From the NCBI GenBank assembly GCA_039933315.1, contig JBDTOI010000061.1, positions 1 to 21,965 of the forward strand: a DNA stretch of 21,965 nt, given 5' to 3'. Positions 8,019 through 15,775 of the stretch are shown piece after piece. A model generated the notes under the pieces. The model ran no database searches, was not told where the DNA came from, and was given only the letters and a program-made list of their open reading frames with translations. This DNA is from DASXRU01 sp039933315 (GTDB lineage: Bacteria > Acidobacteriota > Blastocatellia > Pyrinomonadales > Pyrinomonadaceae). A program made the position numbers and the translations under genes. The number at the start of each line of letters is the position of its first letter. Within the stretch, counting starts at the first letter, position 1.

Positions 8019-8483
8019 ATGAAAGCAGTTGTCGCCACCGGACTTGAACGACTTGAAATAAAACGTCTGCGTGATCGGATCGGACGTCTATTTGCTACCC
8101 TGCAGGAGGCGGTAGAGGTGGATGCTCCACTGGCGCCCGGCGCGTGGGCGCCCGCTGTGGATGTTTGTGAGACGGAGCAGTTAATTACGGTTAGAGTGGA
8201 GTTGCCGGGCATAGCTGCGGAACACATTAAGATTGGACTTACCAGCACGGAACTCCGCATTTGGGGCGACAAAAAAAAACGTATGCCACGCCAGCGAATC
8301 GTTTCGCATCTATGCTCTGAGCGCAGTTATGGCAACTTCAGTCGTATCGTCCATCTGCGCTGGACGATTAGTATTCGCGAGGCAAAGGCTGAGCTAACGA
8401 ACGGAGTTTTGACCGTACGTTTGCCTAAAACAAAGGACCGCCGGGGAACGGAATTCAGGGTTCCCATCAAAGAAATAACCTAG
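8019..8483 (+). CDS. Hsp20/alpha-crystallin family small heat shock protein
   Basis: A 154-residue ATP-independent holdase chaperone. The N-terminal region (1-40) is short and helical. The alpha-crystallin domain runs from about 43 to 149, with WAPAVDVCETE at its first strand, VELPGI, the YGNFSR strand and the signature NGVLTVRLPK near the end. It departs from the family where the usual LP..V motif after YG.FSR should be, reading VHLRWTISI instead. No good Shine-Dalgarno sequence precedes the ATG. A run of nine A residues (8271-8279) encodes three lysines. The next gene, lon, starts 13 nt after the stop, so the holdase and the protease are probably co-transcribed, a sensible protein-quality-control pairing. 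Confidence 0.9.
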   Translation: MKAVVATGLERLEIKRLRDRIGRLFATLQEAVEVDAPLAPGAWAPAVDVCETEQLITVRVELPGIAAEHIKIGLTSTELRIWGDKKKRMPRQRIVSHLCSERSYGNFSRIVHLRWTISIREAKAELTNGVLTVRLPKTKDRRGTEFRVPIKEIT

Positions 8484-8490
8484 GGGACGG
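8482..8490 (+). promoter_or_regulatory. Lon ribosome binding site overlapping the Hsp20 stop codon
   Basis: AGGGGACGG shares two bases with the Hsp20 TAG (8481-8483) and lies 6 nt before the TTG at 8497. It favours TTG over the ATG at 8518, whose own AGGTG is only about 3 nt away. Translational coupling between the two genes is plausible. Confidence 0.6.
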
Positions 8491-8496
8491 ATTATC

Positions 8497-10968
8497 TTGG
8501 ACGATCAAACAGGTGACATGGCCATTGCCAACGAAATAGAAACCGCAGGGCTGGATAACGCGGAAGCGGTCGAGCAGCAATTGCAGATTCCCAGTGAGTT
8601 GCCGGTGCTGCCTTTGCGCGACATAGTTATCTATCCCTTCATGATTGTTCCTCTTTTTGTCTCTCGTGAGCGATCGATTCGGGCAGTGGACGAAGCGCTC
8701 GGCGAGAATCGCATGATTGTGCTGGTGTCGCAGAAAGATCTCGACAAAGAAGAACCAGCGGCCGACGACCTCTACAAGATCGGCACCGTGGCAGTGATTA
8801 TGCGCATGCTGAAGCTGCCCGATGGTCGGATACGTGTACTGGTTCAAGGCCTGGCCCGCGCGGAAATCGACTCTGTGGATGCGAGTGGGGAGTACCTGCG
8901 CGCTCACTTGCACGTCGTACAGGAGACCCTCGCGCCCGTTCGCTCGCTGGAAGTCGAAGCTTTAATACGCAACGTGCGTGGTTCGATGGAAAAGGCGGCC
9001 AACCTCGGCAAGAACATATCGCCGGAAGTAATGGCCATCATCGCGAATCTCGACGATGCCGGCCGGCTCGCCGACCTGTCCGCTTCGAACCTCGAGCTGA
9101 AAGTGGAAGATGCCCAGTCTGTCCTGGACATTGCCGATACAACCGCGCGCCTGCGCCGGGTTAACGACCTGCTCAATAAGGAAATCGAAGTGCTGACGGT
9201 GCAGCAGGAGATTAATACTCAGGCGCGCGCTGACATCGATCGATCGCAGCGCGAGTTTTACCTGCGTCAGCAAATGAAAGCGATTCAGACCGAGCTGGGT
9301 GAGGTTAATGAACTGGCCGAAGAGATTGCGCAGTTCCGGGAAAAGATCGAAGCCGCCAAGATGCCGAAGCCGGCCGAAGAAGAAGCGCTGCGCCAACTGA
9401 AGAAGCTTGAGCGCATGCATCCTGATGCCGCCGAGACGGCCACCCTGCGCAACTGGATGGAGATCATGACGGAGCTGCCCTGGTCCAAGGCTTCGAAAGA
9501 CAATCTCGATTTGCACAAGGCGGAGAAGATTCTGAACGAGGATCACTACGGGCTCGAGAAAGTGAAGGATCGCATTATCGAGGCGCTGGCCGTTCGCAAA
9601 CTCAAGGAAAAACCCAAGGGCCCAATCCTTTGCCTGGTAGGCCCGCCGGGAGTTGGCAAAACGTCCCTCGGACGCTCCATTGCGCGGGCGCTCGGTCGAA
9701 AATTCACGCGGCTTTCGCTGGGTGGAGTGCACGATGAGGCAGAAATCCGCGGACATCGCAGAACCTATGTTGGCGCTATGCCGGGTCGGGTGATTCAGGC
9801 GGTGCAGCAAGCCGGAACAAACAACCCGCTGATCATGTTCGACGAAATCGACAAGGTCGGAGCAGACTTTCGCGGTGATCCATCATCAGCTTTGTTGGAA
9901 GTGCTGGATCCGGAACAGAACAACAGCTTTCGCGACAACTACCTTGGCGTTACCTTCGATCTTTCCAATGTGATCTTTATGACTACGGCGAACGTCCTGG
10001 ATACAGTCCAGCCCGCTTTGCGAGATCGGATGGAAGTCATCAGGCTGGCAGGTTACACGGAAGAAGAAAAACGCGAGATTGCCCGGCGTCACTTGCTGCC
10101 GAAACAGACCGAAGAGAATGGGATTACGGCGCGTGAGCTGAACATCTCCGCCACGGCGCTTAATGCAATCATTCAGCAGTACACCCATGAAGCAGGCCTG
10201 CGCCAACTCGAACGGGAGATCGGATCCATCTGCCGCAAGGTTGCGCGTCGGATTGCGGAAGGTAACAAGCATACGGTTCGAATTTCGCTGAAGAACCTGC
10301 ATGAATTCCTGGGTGCGCCGAAAGTCATTCCCGAAGAGGTTTTGAAGAAAGACCAGATTGGCGTTGCCACGGGCCTGGCGTGGACTGCTGTGGGCGGCGA
10401 CATTCTCTTTATCGAAGCGCTGCGTATGAAGGGGAAAGGGAATCTCGTGTTGACAGGGCAACTGGGCGAAGTAATGCGCGAATCGGCCCAGGCCGCGTAT
10501 TCCTACGCTAAATCGCGGGCCAAAGAACTGGAAATTAACGAAGACGACTTCAGCACTTATGACCTTCATATACACATTCCCGAAGGCGCTATTCCGAAGG
10601 ATGGACCGTCGGCCGGAATTACCCTCGGGGTGGCCATGGTTTCAGTTCTGTCACAGAGGGCTATCCGTAAGGATGTGGCCATGACGGGTGAGATTACGCT
10701 GCGCGGCAATGTCCTGCCGGTGGGCGGAGTGAAGGAGAAAGTCCTCGCGGCCCGCCGGGCCCGGGTTACCACCATCATTCTGCCCCAACAGAACCGCCGC
10801 GACCTGGATGAGGTGCCAAAAGAGCTTTTTAAGAATATTCGCTTTGTTTTCGTCGATCATATGCGACAGGTCTTCCGGGAAGCCCTTAAGGAAAAAACCG
10901 CCCCTCCAGTTTCCCCCGGGGTTCGACCGACTCGTATGCCCCAGGCGGCAACGAGCAGAACTGTTTGA
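8497..10968 (+). CDS. lon: ATP-dependent protease Lon (LonA type)
   Basis: An 823-residue soluble AAA+ serine protease that degrades misfolded and regulatory proteins. The N-terminal substrate-binding domain starts near residue 36 (LPVLPLRDIVIYPFM) and is followed by a long helical stretch to about 350. The AAA+ module has Walker A GPPGVGKT at 382-389 and Walker B FDEID at 448-452. The protease domain carries the Ser705-Lys748 dyad in PKDGPSAG and GGVKEK, 43 residues apart as in E. coli Lon. The extra Pro/Thr-rich C-terminal tail (about 20 residues) has no known role. The start is TTG, chosen for the strong Shine-Dalgarno; ATG at 8518 would remove 7 residues. It follows hsp20 by 13 nt. Length and motifs are standard for LonA. 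Confidence 0.98.
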   Translation: MDDQTGDMAIANEIETAGLDNAEAVEQQLQIPSELPVLPLRDIVIYPFMIVPLFVSRERSIRAVDEALGENRMIVLVSQKDLDKEEPAADDLYKIGTVAVIMRMLKLPDGRIRVLVQGLARAEIDSVDASGEYLRAHLHVVQETLAPVRSLEVEALIRNVRGSMEKAANLGKNISPEVMAIIANLDDAGRLADLSASNLELKVEDAQSVLDIADTTARLRRVNDLLNKEIEVLTVQQEINTQARADIDRSQREFYLRQQMKAIQTELGEVNELAEEIAQFREKIEAAKMPKPAEEEALRQLKKLERMHPDAAETATLRNWMEIMTELPWSKASKDNLDLHKAEKILNEDHYGLEKVKDRIIEALAVRKLKEKPKGPILCLVGPPGVGKTSLGRSIARALGRKFTRLSLGGVHDEAEIRGHRRTYVGAMPGRVIQAVQQAGTNNPLIMFDEIDKVGADFRGDPSSALLEVLDPEQNNSFRDNYLGVTFDLSNVIFMTTANVLDTVQPALRDRMEVIRLAGYTEEEKREIARRHLLPKQTEENGITARELNISATALNAIIQQYTHEAGLRQLEREIGSICRKVARRIAEGNKHTVRISLKNLHEFLGAPKVIPEEVLKKDQIGVATGLAWTAVGGDILFIEALRMKGKGNLVLTGQLGEVMRESAQAAYSYAKSRAKELEINEDDFSTYDLHIHIPEGAIPKDGPSAGITLGVAMVSVLSQRAIRKDVAMTGEITLRGNVLPVGGVKEKVLAARRARVTTIILPQQNRRDLDEVPKELFKNIRFVFVDHMRQVFREALKEKTAPPVSPGVRPTRMPQAATSRTV

Positions 10969-10974
10969 GGGCTG

Positions 10975-10996
10975 GGCACAACCTCCTTGAGGTGCC
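10975..10996 (+). terminator. Hairpin after lon, possible weak terminator
   Basis: ACCTC and GAGGT pair around a CTT loop, extended by outer GGC/GCC with a 3 nt bulge. It begins 6 nt after the Lon stop. No T tract follows, so it may instead be an RNA-stabilising or attenuating hairpin. Confidence 0.35.
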
Positions 10997-11069
10997 AGGC
11001 ATCTTATTAGGGTCCGGAAAGGCAGTACCAAAACGGGCTAAATCCCCTTATTTTTTAAGATTAGGTTGT

Positions 11070-11097
11070 TTGACACCCCTTGAAACCGTGTGATAAC
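11070..11097 (+). promoter_or_regulatory. Sigma-70-type promoter of the lytic transglycosylase gene
   Basis: A perfect -35 TTGACA (11070-11075) is followed by a 16 nt spacer and a -10 GATAAC (11092-11097, 4 of 6 matches). Transcription would begin near 11104, giving a leader of about 155 nt before the gene. Confidence 0.6.
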
Positions 11098-11200
11098 CTC
11101 CCCCAGTTAGTTTGGTTCCAACTGCTTAAGAGTCACCTCGGAGCAGGCTCAAAAAAGGGAACTTCTAGCCAACCTCGCATGTATAAGTAATAGTGACGCA

Positions 11201-11233
11201 GGCGCGACTCAACCCCCGCAGTCGTGGTTCGCC
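11201..11233 (+). other. Nested stem-loop in the transglycosylase 5' leader
   Basis: GGCG (11201-11204) pairs with CGCC (11230-11233), and CGACT (11205-11209) pairs with AGTCG (11220-11224) around a C-rich loop. It ends 10 nt before the AAGGAG ribosome site (11244-11249), so it could affect translation. I do not recognise a known riboswitch class. Confidence 0.3.
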
Positions 11234-11260
11234 GGAGCTAGTGAAGGAGAATAACGATTG

Positions 11261-13006
11261 ATGATAGTGAGATTCCCCCGTTGGATTGCTCGTGCCGCCC
11301 TGGTCGGGTCGTTTTTTATTCCAGCCATCATCCAAGCCCAAATACCGGCGGGTTCGTCTGCCCGCACAACTCCAACGGATCTTGAGAAGTCGGAAGCCCG
11401 GGTCGATCAAATAATTGCCCGCGCTGAAGTTTACTTTAAGGAAGCCGAGCTGCACCTGAAAGCCCAGGAGCGCGATCAGGCCCGGCAAAAATTCGATAAG
11501 GCGGTTGATACGGTACTGGAATCCGGGTTGGACGTTCGCGCTCACCAGCGTTTGCAGACCTTTTATTTGGAACTCGTCGAGCGAGTGTACCGGGTAGAAG
11601 TTCCGAATATGCCGGCGCCATCGCAGACGAATGCATTGCTCGCCAACAACACCAATCCTCAAGGTCAAGCGAACGATCAGACTCCTAAGATTGAACAACC
11701 TGCGCCCATCCAAATAGGCTTCCGCCAACAGCAGTTTGAACCATCGCCACTCGATGCGCTCAGCAAGTTGATTCTGACGCCGGAGGAACTGAACGTATCC
11801 CCAGCGGACATCGACGCGTTGGAATTAGCCAAGAATTCAGTGAACTTTGCGTTCACCACGAATCCGCTTATTCAAGGATTCATTAATCACTATCAGGGCC
11901 GCGGCCGCTCCACGATGGAACTCGGCCTGCGCCGCTCGGGACGATACATTAAGTTGGCGCGCGAGACTTTCCGAAAAGAAGGTGTGCCTGAGGATCTAAT
12001 CTGGTTGGGCCAGGTCGAGAGCACCTGGACTCCCAAAGCAGTATCGTGGGCTTCGGCTTCCGGGCTGTGGCAGTTCATACCCAGCACTGGGCGCGCGTTC
12101 GGACTTCGTCAAACTGCCTACGTGGATGAGCGCAACAGTTTCGAGAAAGCCACACAGGCTTCTGCCAGATACTTGAAATCGCTGGCCAATCATTACAACG
12201 GAGACTGGCAACTGGCGATGGCCGCATACAACACGGGCCCGCTGAATGTCGATCGCGCTATCGCGCGCGCCGGGACTGCGAACTTTTGGAAGATATATCC
12301 ATTTATCGCCCAGGAAACTCGTAATTACGTGCCAAATATTCTGGCTACAATTGTGATAGCCAAGAATCCGGAGAAGTATGGGTTTGGCGGCGTTCGCCGT
12401 GAAGCCCCGCTTTCGTATGACGTGGTTCAAGTTCCTACCGCGACTAGTTTGCGCTTAATTGCGGATGCGGCCGATACCACCGTTGATTATCTTCAGAGCT
12501 TGAACCCGGAACTTCGTCGGGATGTCACACCCCGCGGCGAGCTTTATAACGTGCGCGTGCCGGCCGGCCGCTCGAAACAGCTGATGGCAGTGCTGAAACG
12601 AGTTCCGGGCGACCGACGTGAGACGGCCCGCGTTATTTCGGTGGCACCGGGTGAGGATCTTCAGGCGGTTGCGAATCGCACCGGAGTCAGTCTGGCCCAG
12701 TTGCAGGCAATGAACGCCGGCGTCGATTTGAAAACTGCGACCAAGCTGGTGGCGCCGAATAGCAATGTGCGCCTGACAAATTGGAAACGAGCTAAGGCCA
12801 CCACCGGAACGGTCGAAGTGGCGCCGGCCGCGCCGACTAAAGTTCGCGCCCGCAAAGGCGACACAATCGCCAAGATTGCGGCTGCCAACAAAGTTTCAGC
12901 CGACGAACTTGCCCGGTTGAATGGTGTATCCGCAGATACGGAACTAAAGGCTGGCCAGGAAATCAGACTTCCTGCTTCTGCGGCCTCGCGCCGACGCAGT
13001 CAGTAA
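11261..13006 (+). CDS. Lytic murein transglycosylase (MltD-like, GH23) with three LysM-like repeats
   Basis: A 581-residue secreted enzyme that cleaves the glycan strand of peptidoglycan with formation of 1,6-anhydro ends. A signal peptide covers about 1-27. A helical, Gln/Pro-rich linker region leads to the SLT catalytic domain (about 245-385), with catalytic Glu253 in GQVEST and the family motifs SGLWQFIP and AAYNTGP (321-327). Three LysM-like repeats follow, at about 388-436, 456-502 and 528-575. The last is the most canonical (KGDTIAKIA, LNGV, LKAGQEIRLP). ATG at 11261 is preferred to the adjacent TTG at 11258; AAGGAG lies 11 nt upstream of the ATG. The gene has its own promoter and a strong terminator and looks monocistronic. 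Confidence 0.95.
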   Translation: MIVRFPRWIARAALVGSFFIPAIIQAQIPAGSSARTTPTDLEKSEARVDQIIARAEVYFKEAELHLKAQERDQARQKFDKAVDTVLESGLDVRAHQRLQTFYLELVERVYRVEVPNMPAPSQTNALLANNTNPQGQANDQTPKIEQPAPIQIGFRQQQFEPSPLDALSKLILTPEELNVSPADIDALELAKNSVNFAFTTNPLIQGFINHYQGRGRSTMELGLRRSGRYIKLARETFRKEGVPEDLIWLGQVESTWTPKAVSWASASGLWQFIPSTGRAFGLRQTAYVDERNSFEKATQASARYLKSLANHYNGDWQLAMAAYNTGPLNVDRAIARAGTANFWKIYPFIAQETRNYVPNILATIVIAKNPEKYGFGGVRREAPLSYDVVQVPTATSLRLIADAADTTVDYLQSLNPELRRDVTPRGELYNVRVPAGRSKQLMAVLKRVPGDRRETARVISVAPGEDLQAVANRTGVSLAQLQAMNAGVDLKTATKLVAPNSNVRLTNWKRAKATTGTVEVAPAAPTKVRARKGDTIAKIAAANKVSADELARLNGVSADTELKAGQEIRLPASAASRRRSQ

Positions 13007-13051
13007 CAACAGAGCACACGCGCAGTTCCACCAGGCGCGATGGTTTAAGCG

Positions 13052-13094
13052 AGCGCGCTTTCGAGGTTAACTCGGGAGCGCGCTTAATTTCTTT
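13052..13094 (+). terminator. Intrinsic terminator of the lytic transglycosylase gene
   Basis: AGCGCGCT (13052-13059) pairs with AGCGCGCT (13077-13084, self-complementary), continued by two G-T wobbles and CGAG/CTCG around the loop GTTAA. A T-rich tract follows (13084-13094). It lies about 45 nt after the stop codon. Confidence 0.82.
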
Positions 13095-13164
13095 CATGGG
13101 GGCGAGATCTGCTCGAATCTCAGATGGCTTGCATTGTTTTATGCCTTTCTGAAACTATCCTCCC

Positions 13165-14730
13165 TTGCTTTTCCGTACCCAATCCGCCGCAGTCTACGGA
13201 ATCGATGCGGACCTGGTTGATGTCGAAGTTGACTTAACGCGGGTGCGCAGCGAGGCCGATTCGACTCCTCCGGTCATCATCGTGGGCTTGCCCGATGCCG
13301 CCGTGCGCGAATCGCGTGAACGCATCCGCGCCGCGATCACTAACTGTGCCTTCTTTTTCCCGATTGAGAAAACCACTATTAATCTGGCGCCGGCTGATGT
13401 GCGCAAAGAAGGTGCGAGTTTCGATCTGCCAATCGCTCTGGGAATCCTGGGCGCCAACGGCGATCTCGGTAATGCCGAGGATTTGATTGAAACGCTCTCG
13501 GTGGGCGAGCTTTCCCTCGATGGTCGCGTGAGGTCCATCAAGGGGGCCTTGCCGATAGCGCTGCGGGCCCGGGCCGCATCGATCAAGCATCTGCTCCTGC
13601 CGGAAGAAAATGCGAAAGAGGCGGCAGTCGTTTCCGGCGTGGATGTTTACCCGGTGAGCGATTTGCGCCACGCAGTTGAATTGATTGCAGCACTGCGCTC
13701 TGCCTCACCGCCACAACCGTTGCGAGTTGATCCTTCGGAGATCCTGGTCCACAAGGACCACTACAATGTCGATTTCCGGGAAGTGCGCGGTCAGCTGGCC
13801 GCCAAGCGGGCGCTGGAAGTTGCCACGGCCGGTTCGCATAACATTTTGCTTATTGGTCCGCCTGGCTCAGGCAAGACAATGTTGGCGAAACGGCTGCCTA
13901 CCATTCTGCCGCCGTTGGAATTTGAAGCAGCGCTGGAACTCACCAAGATACATTCCGTCGCTGGGTTAACAGGGCGTTCCGGGTTGGTAACCGAGCGGCC
14001 GTTCCGTTCGCCCCACCACACCATAAGCGATGCGGGATTGATTGGGGGCGGCGCCGTGCCACGGCCCGGAGAAGTTTCGCTGGCACACCACGGTGTGCTG
14101 TTCCTCGATGAACTTCCGGAATTTGATCGCAGTGTGCTGGAGGTGCTGCGCCAACCTCTGGAGGATCAAAAGGTGACCATCAGTCGTGCGGCAATGTCTC
14201 TGACATTTCCCGCGTCATTCATGCTGGCGGCTGCCATGAATCCGTGTCCCTGTGGATTCTGGAATGATCCGACGCGGGAATGCCGCTGCACACCCCTCCA
14301 GATCCAGCGCTACGTGGGCCGCATTTCCGGACCCCTGTTGGATCGCATCGATATTCATATTGACGTGCCGGCGGTAAAGTTCAGGGAATTGGTAGGAGAG
14401 GGGCTCCCCGATCCCGAATCATCGGCGGTCATTCGCCACCGCGTTATTAACGCCCGCGCGCGCCAGCATGAAAGATTCTCGGGCCAGGGAATTTTTTCGA
14501 ATGCAGCTATGACACCGAGATTAATCCGGGAACACTGCCCCATCGATGCGGAAGGCGAGACCATGCTGGAACGCGCCATGACCCGCCTGGGCTTGTCAGC
14601 GCGGGCCTATGACCGTATCCTGAAAGTCAGCCGTACTATCGCAGACCTTGAAGGCTCTGAAGAGATTGCTTCAGCGCACGTGGCTGAAGCAGTTGGTTAC
14701 CGATCCCTTGATCGTACCTACTGGACTTGA
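13165..14730 (+). CDS. comM: ComM/YifB-family AAA+ ATPase (Mg-chelatase-like)
   Basis: A 521-residue cytoplasmic ATPase of the ComM (YifB) family. In competent bacteria ComM is a hexameric branch-migration helicase that extends RecA-made joints during natural transformation. The N-terminal Lon-protease-like fold (about 1-185) has IIVGLPDAAVRESRERIRAAI and LAPADVRKEG. The AAA+ core has Walker A GPPGSGKT (231-238) and Walker B LFLDE (312-316), with FRSPHHTISDAGLIGGG between. The zinc-site-like stretch PCPCGFWNDPTRECRC follows, then the C-terminal Mg-chelatase domain. The start is TTG; no ATG is possible because an in-frame TGA lies 15 nt upstream. The ribosome site is weak. Transformation genes are not otherwise visible, so a role in competence is a family-level inference. 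Confidence 0.95.
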   Translation: MLFRTQSAAVYGIDADLVDVEVDLTRVRSEADSTPPVIIVGLPDAAVRESRERIRAAITNCAFFFPIEKTTINLAPADVRKEGASFDLPIALGILGANGDLGNAEDLIETLSVGELSLDGRVRSIKGALPIALRARAASIKHLLLPEENAKEAAVVSGVDVYPVSDLRHAVELIAALRSASPPQPLRVDPSEILVHKDHYNVDFREVRGQLAAKRALEVATAGSHNILLIGPPGSGKTMLAKRLPTILPPLEFEAALELTKIHSVAGLTGRSGLVTERPFRSPHHTISDAGLIGGGAVPRPGEVSLAHHGVLFLDELPEFDRSVLEVLRQPLEDQKVTISRAAMSLTFPASFMLAAAMNPCPCGFWNDPTRECRCTPLQIQRYVGRISGPLLDRIDIHIDVPAVKFRELVGEGLPDPESSAVIRHRVINARARQHERFSGQGIFSNAAMTPRLIREHCPIDAEGETMLERAMTRLGLSARAYDRILKVSRTIADLEGSEEIASAHVAEAVGYRSLDRTYWT

Positions 14731-14842
14731 GGCCAGAACATTGGCCACCGCTCAAGGGGGTTGAACGGCGAACGAAAAATGACTTTCAGACGGGCAAGGG
14801 CAACGACGCGAGAGAAGCGCCGCATCAGAACCACGTGAGACC

Positions 14843-14900
14843 GCCCGGACCCCCCAGCCGGCCTTGCGCTTCGCAGGGGGAGAACCGGGCGCTTCTTTGT
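14843..14900 (+). terminator. Long GC-rich hairpin, probable terminator between comM and the second sigma gene
   Basis: GCCCGG (14843-14848) pairs with CCGGGC (14885-14890). Inside, CCCCC (14850-14854) pairs with GGGGG (14876-14880), and TGCG pairs with CGCA around CTT. A T-rich stretch (14892-14900) follows. It ends just before a -10-like TAAAAT (14901-14906), so it may separate comM transcripts from the sigma promoter. Confidence 0.6.
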
Positions 14901-14986
14901 TAAAATCACGCGGACGCGTTGCATGTCGGTGAACAGGCGGTGAAGATGTCGAGTCACCTTCGCGGCTTGCCCGAACAGAAGAAAAC

Positions 14987-15565
14987 GTGACCGCAGCCGA
15001 AACCGAGACAAACGGACGATCGGATTACGAACTGGCGCAGGCAGCGGCCGGAGGCGACATGCAAGCCTTCGAAGAGCTGTACCAGCGTCATAATCGGCGC
15101 GTCTATTCCCTCTGTCTGCGAATGACGCAAAATGTCTCGGAAGCTGAAGATCTCGCTCAGGAGGTCTTCATTCAGCTCTTTCGCAAGATTGGCAGCTTTC
15201 GGGGGGAGTCGGCTTTTACTACCTGGCTGCATCGCCTGACAGTGAACCAGGTGCTGATGCACTTTCGCAAACGCGGAGTGCGGATGGAGCAGACCACCGA
15301 AGACGGCGAGACCCCGGTGCAGATCGTTAAGGGCACCGAGAATCCCAACTCCATGCCGGTCGTCGATCGCATCGCGCTCGACAAAGCCATTGCGCAGCTG
15401 CCGCCCGGATATCGTACCGTTTTCACGCTACACGATATCGAAGGCCACGAACATGAAGAGATTGCGCGCATGCTGGGGTGCTCAGTCGGCACCTCCAAGT
15501 CGCAACTTCATAAGGCGCGCATGAAATTACGCGGACTTTTGAGGCAACAGAATGAGCCTCAATAG
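14987..15565 (+). CDS. ECF RNA polymerase sigma factor
   Basis: A 192-residue ECF sigma factor. Region 2 covers about 28-97 (AEDLAQEVFIQLFRKI, then the SFRGESAFTTWLHRLTVNQ core). A linker of about 40 residues contains Thr/Glu-rich sequence. Region 4 covers about 137-186, with the helix-turn-helix EEIARMLGCSVGTSKSQLHKAR. The start is GTG with only an A-rich upstream stretch (AGAAGAAAAC), so initiation is not well supported and could be slightly downstream. It is followed, after 210 nt containing a hairpin, by a zf-HC2 anti-sigma and a DUF4097 protein, which suggests a second envelope- or stress-signalling unit. It is clearly distinct from the sigma at 5469-6068, with a different linker and region 2 sequence. 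Confidence 0.94.
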   Translation: MTAAETETNGRSDYELAQAAAGGDMQAFEELYQRHNRRVYSLCLRMTQNVSEAEDLAQEVFIQLFRKIGSFRGESAFTTWLHRLTVNQVLMHFRKRGVRMEQTTEDGETPVQIVKGTENPNSMPVVDRIALDKAIAQLPPGYRTVFTLHDIEGHEHEEIARMLGCSVGTSKSQLHKARMKLRGLLRQQNEPQ

Positions 15566-15717
15566 CTTCCAAGAGAGGCCACAGGTTTCACCGGACCCTC
15601 CTGAAACCCCAGAGAAGACGGTGGAAAGACACAAATTGGACGTGCAGGCGAGCGATTCTTTGGCCCGCCAGCGTCAAGAATATGCAGTCTCCCCTTGATT
15701 GATTTGAGACCATGATA

Positions 15718-15755
15718 GTTGCGCCCCCAACGAGTTGGAACGCTGCTAGCGCAAC
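15718..15755 (+). other. Stem-loop between sigma and anti-sigma genes
   Basis: GTTGCGC (15718-15724) pairs perfectly with GCGCAAC (15749-15755), and CCAAC/GTTGG within the loop can also pair. It ends 5 nt before the anti-sigma ribosome site (15761). No T tract follows, so a processing or translation-control role is more likely than termination. Confidence 0.4.
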
Positions 15756-15760
15756 TGGTC

Positions 15761-15766
15761 AGAGGT
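15761..15766 (+). promoter_or_regulatory. Ribosome binding site deciding the anti-sigma start
   Basis: AGAGGT lies 9 nt before the ATG at 15776. The zf-HC2 motif begins at residue 3 from that ATG, as in other anti-sigmas. An in-frame TTG at 15719 would add 19 unrelated residues encoded by the hairpin. Confidence 0.65.
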
Positions 15767-15775
15767 AATAAAGCA

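Noticed and set aside
8271..8279. Run of nine A in hsp20 as a frameshift or slippage site
   Set aside because: The frame is intact on both sides, and the conserved YGNFSR and NGVLTVRLPK motifs follow in the same frame. Programmed slippage cannot be judged from one sequence.
8962..9810. Long open frame on the minus strand opposite lon
   Set aside because: It lies wholly antisense to a certain gene, has no recognisable domain and reads as a shadow of lon codon bias. The same applies to minus-strand frames at 9886-10575 and 17684-18367.
11165..11728. Minus-strand open frame overlapping the transglycosylase start
   Set aside because: It is antisense to the leader and signal peptide region, has no ribosome site and no family match.
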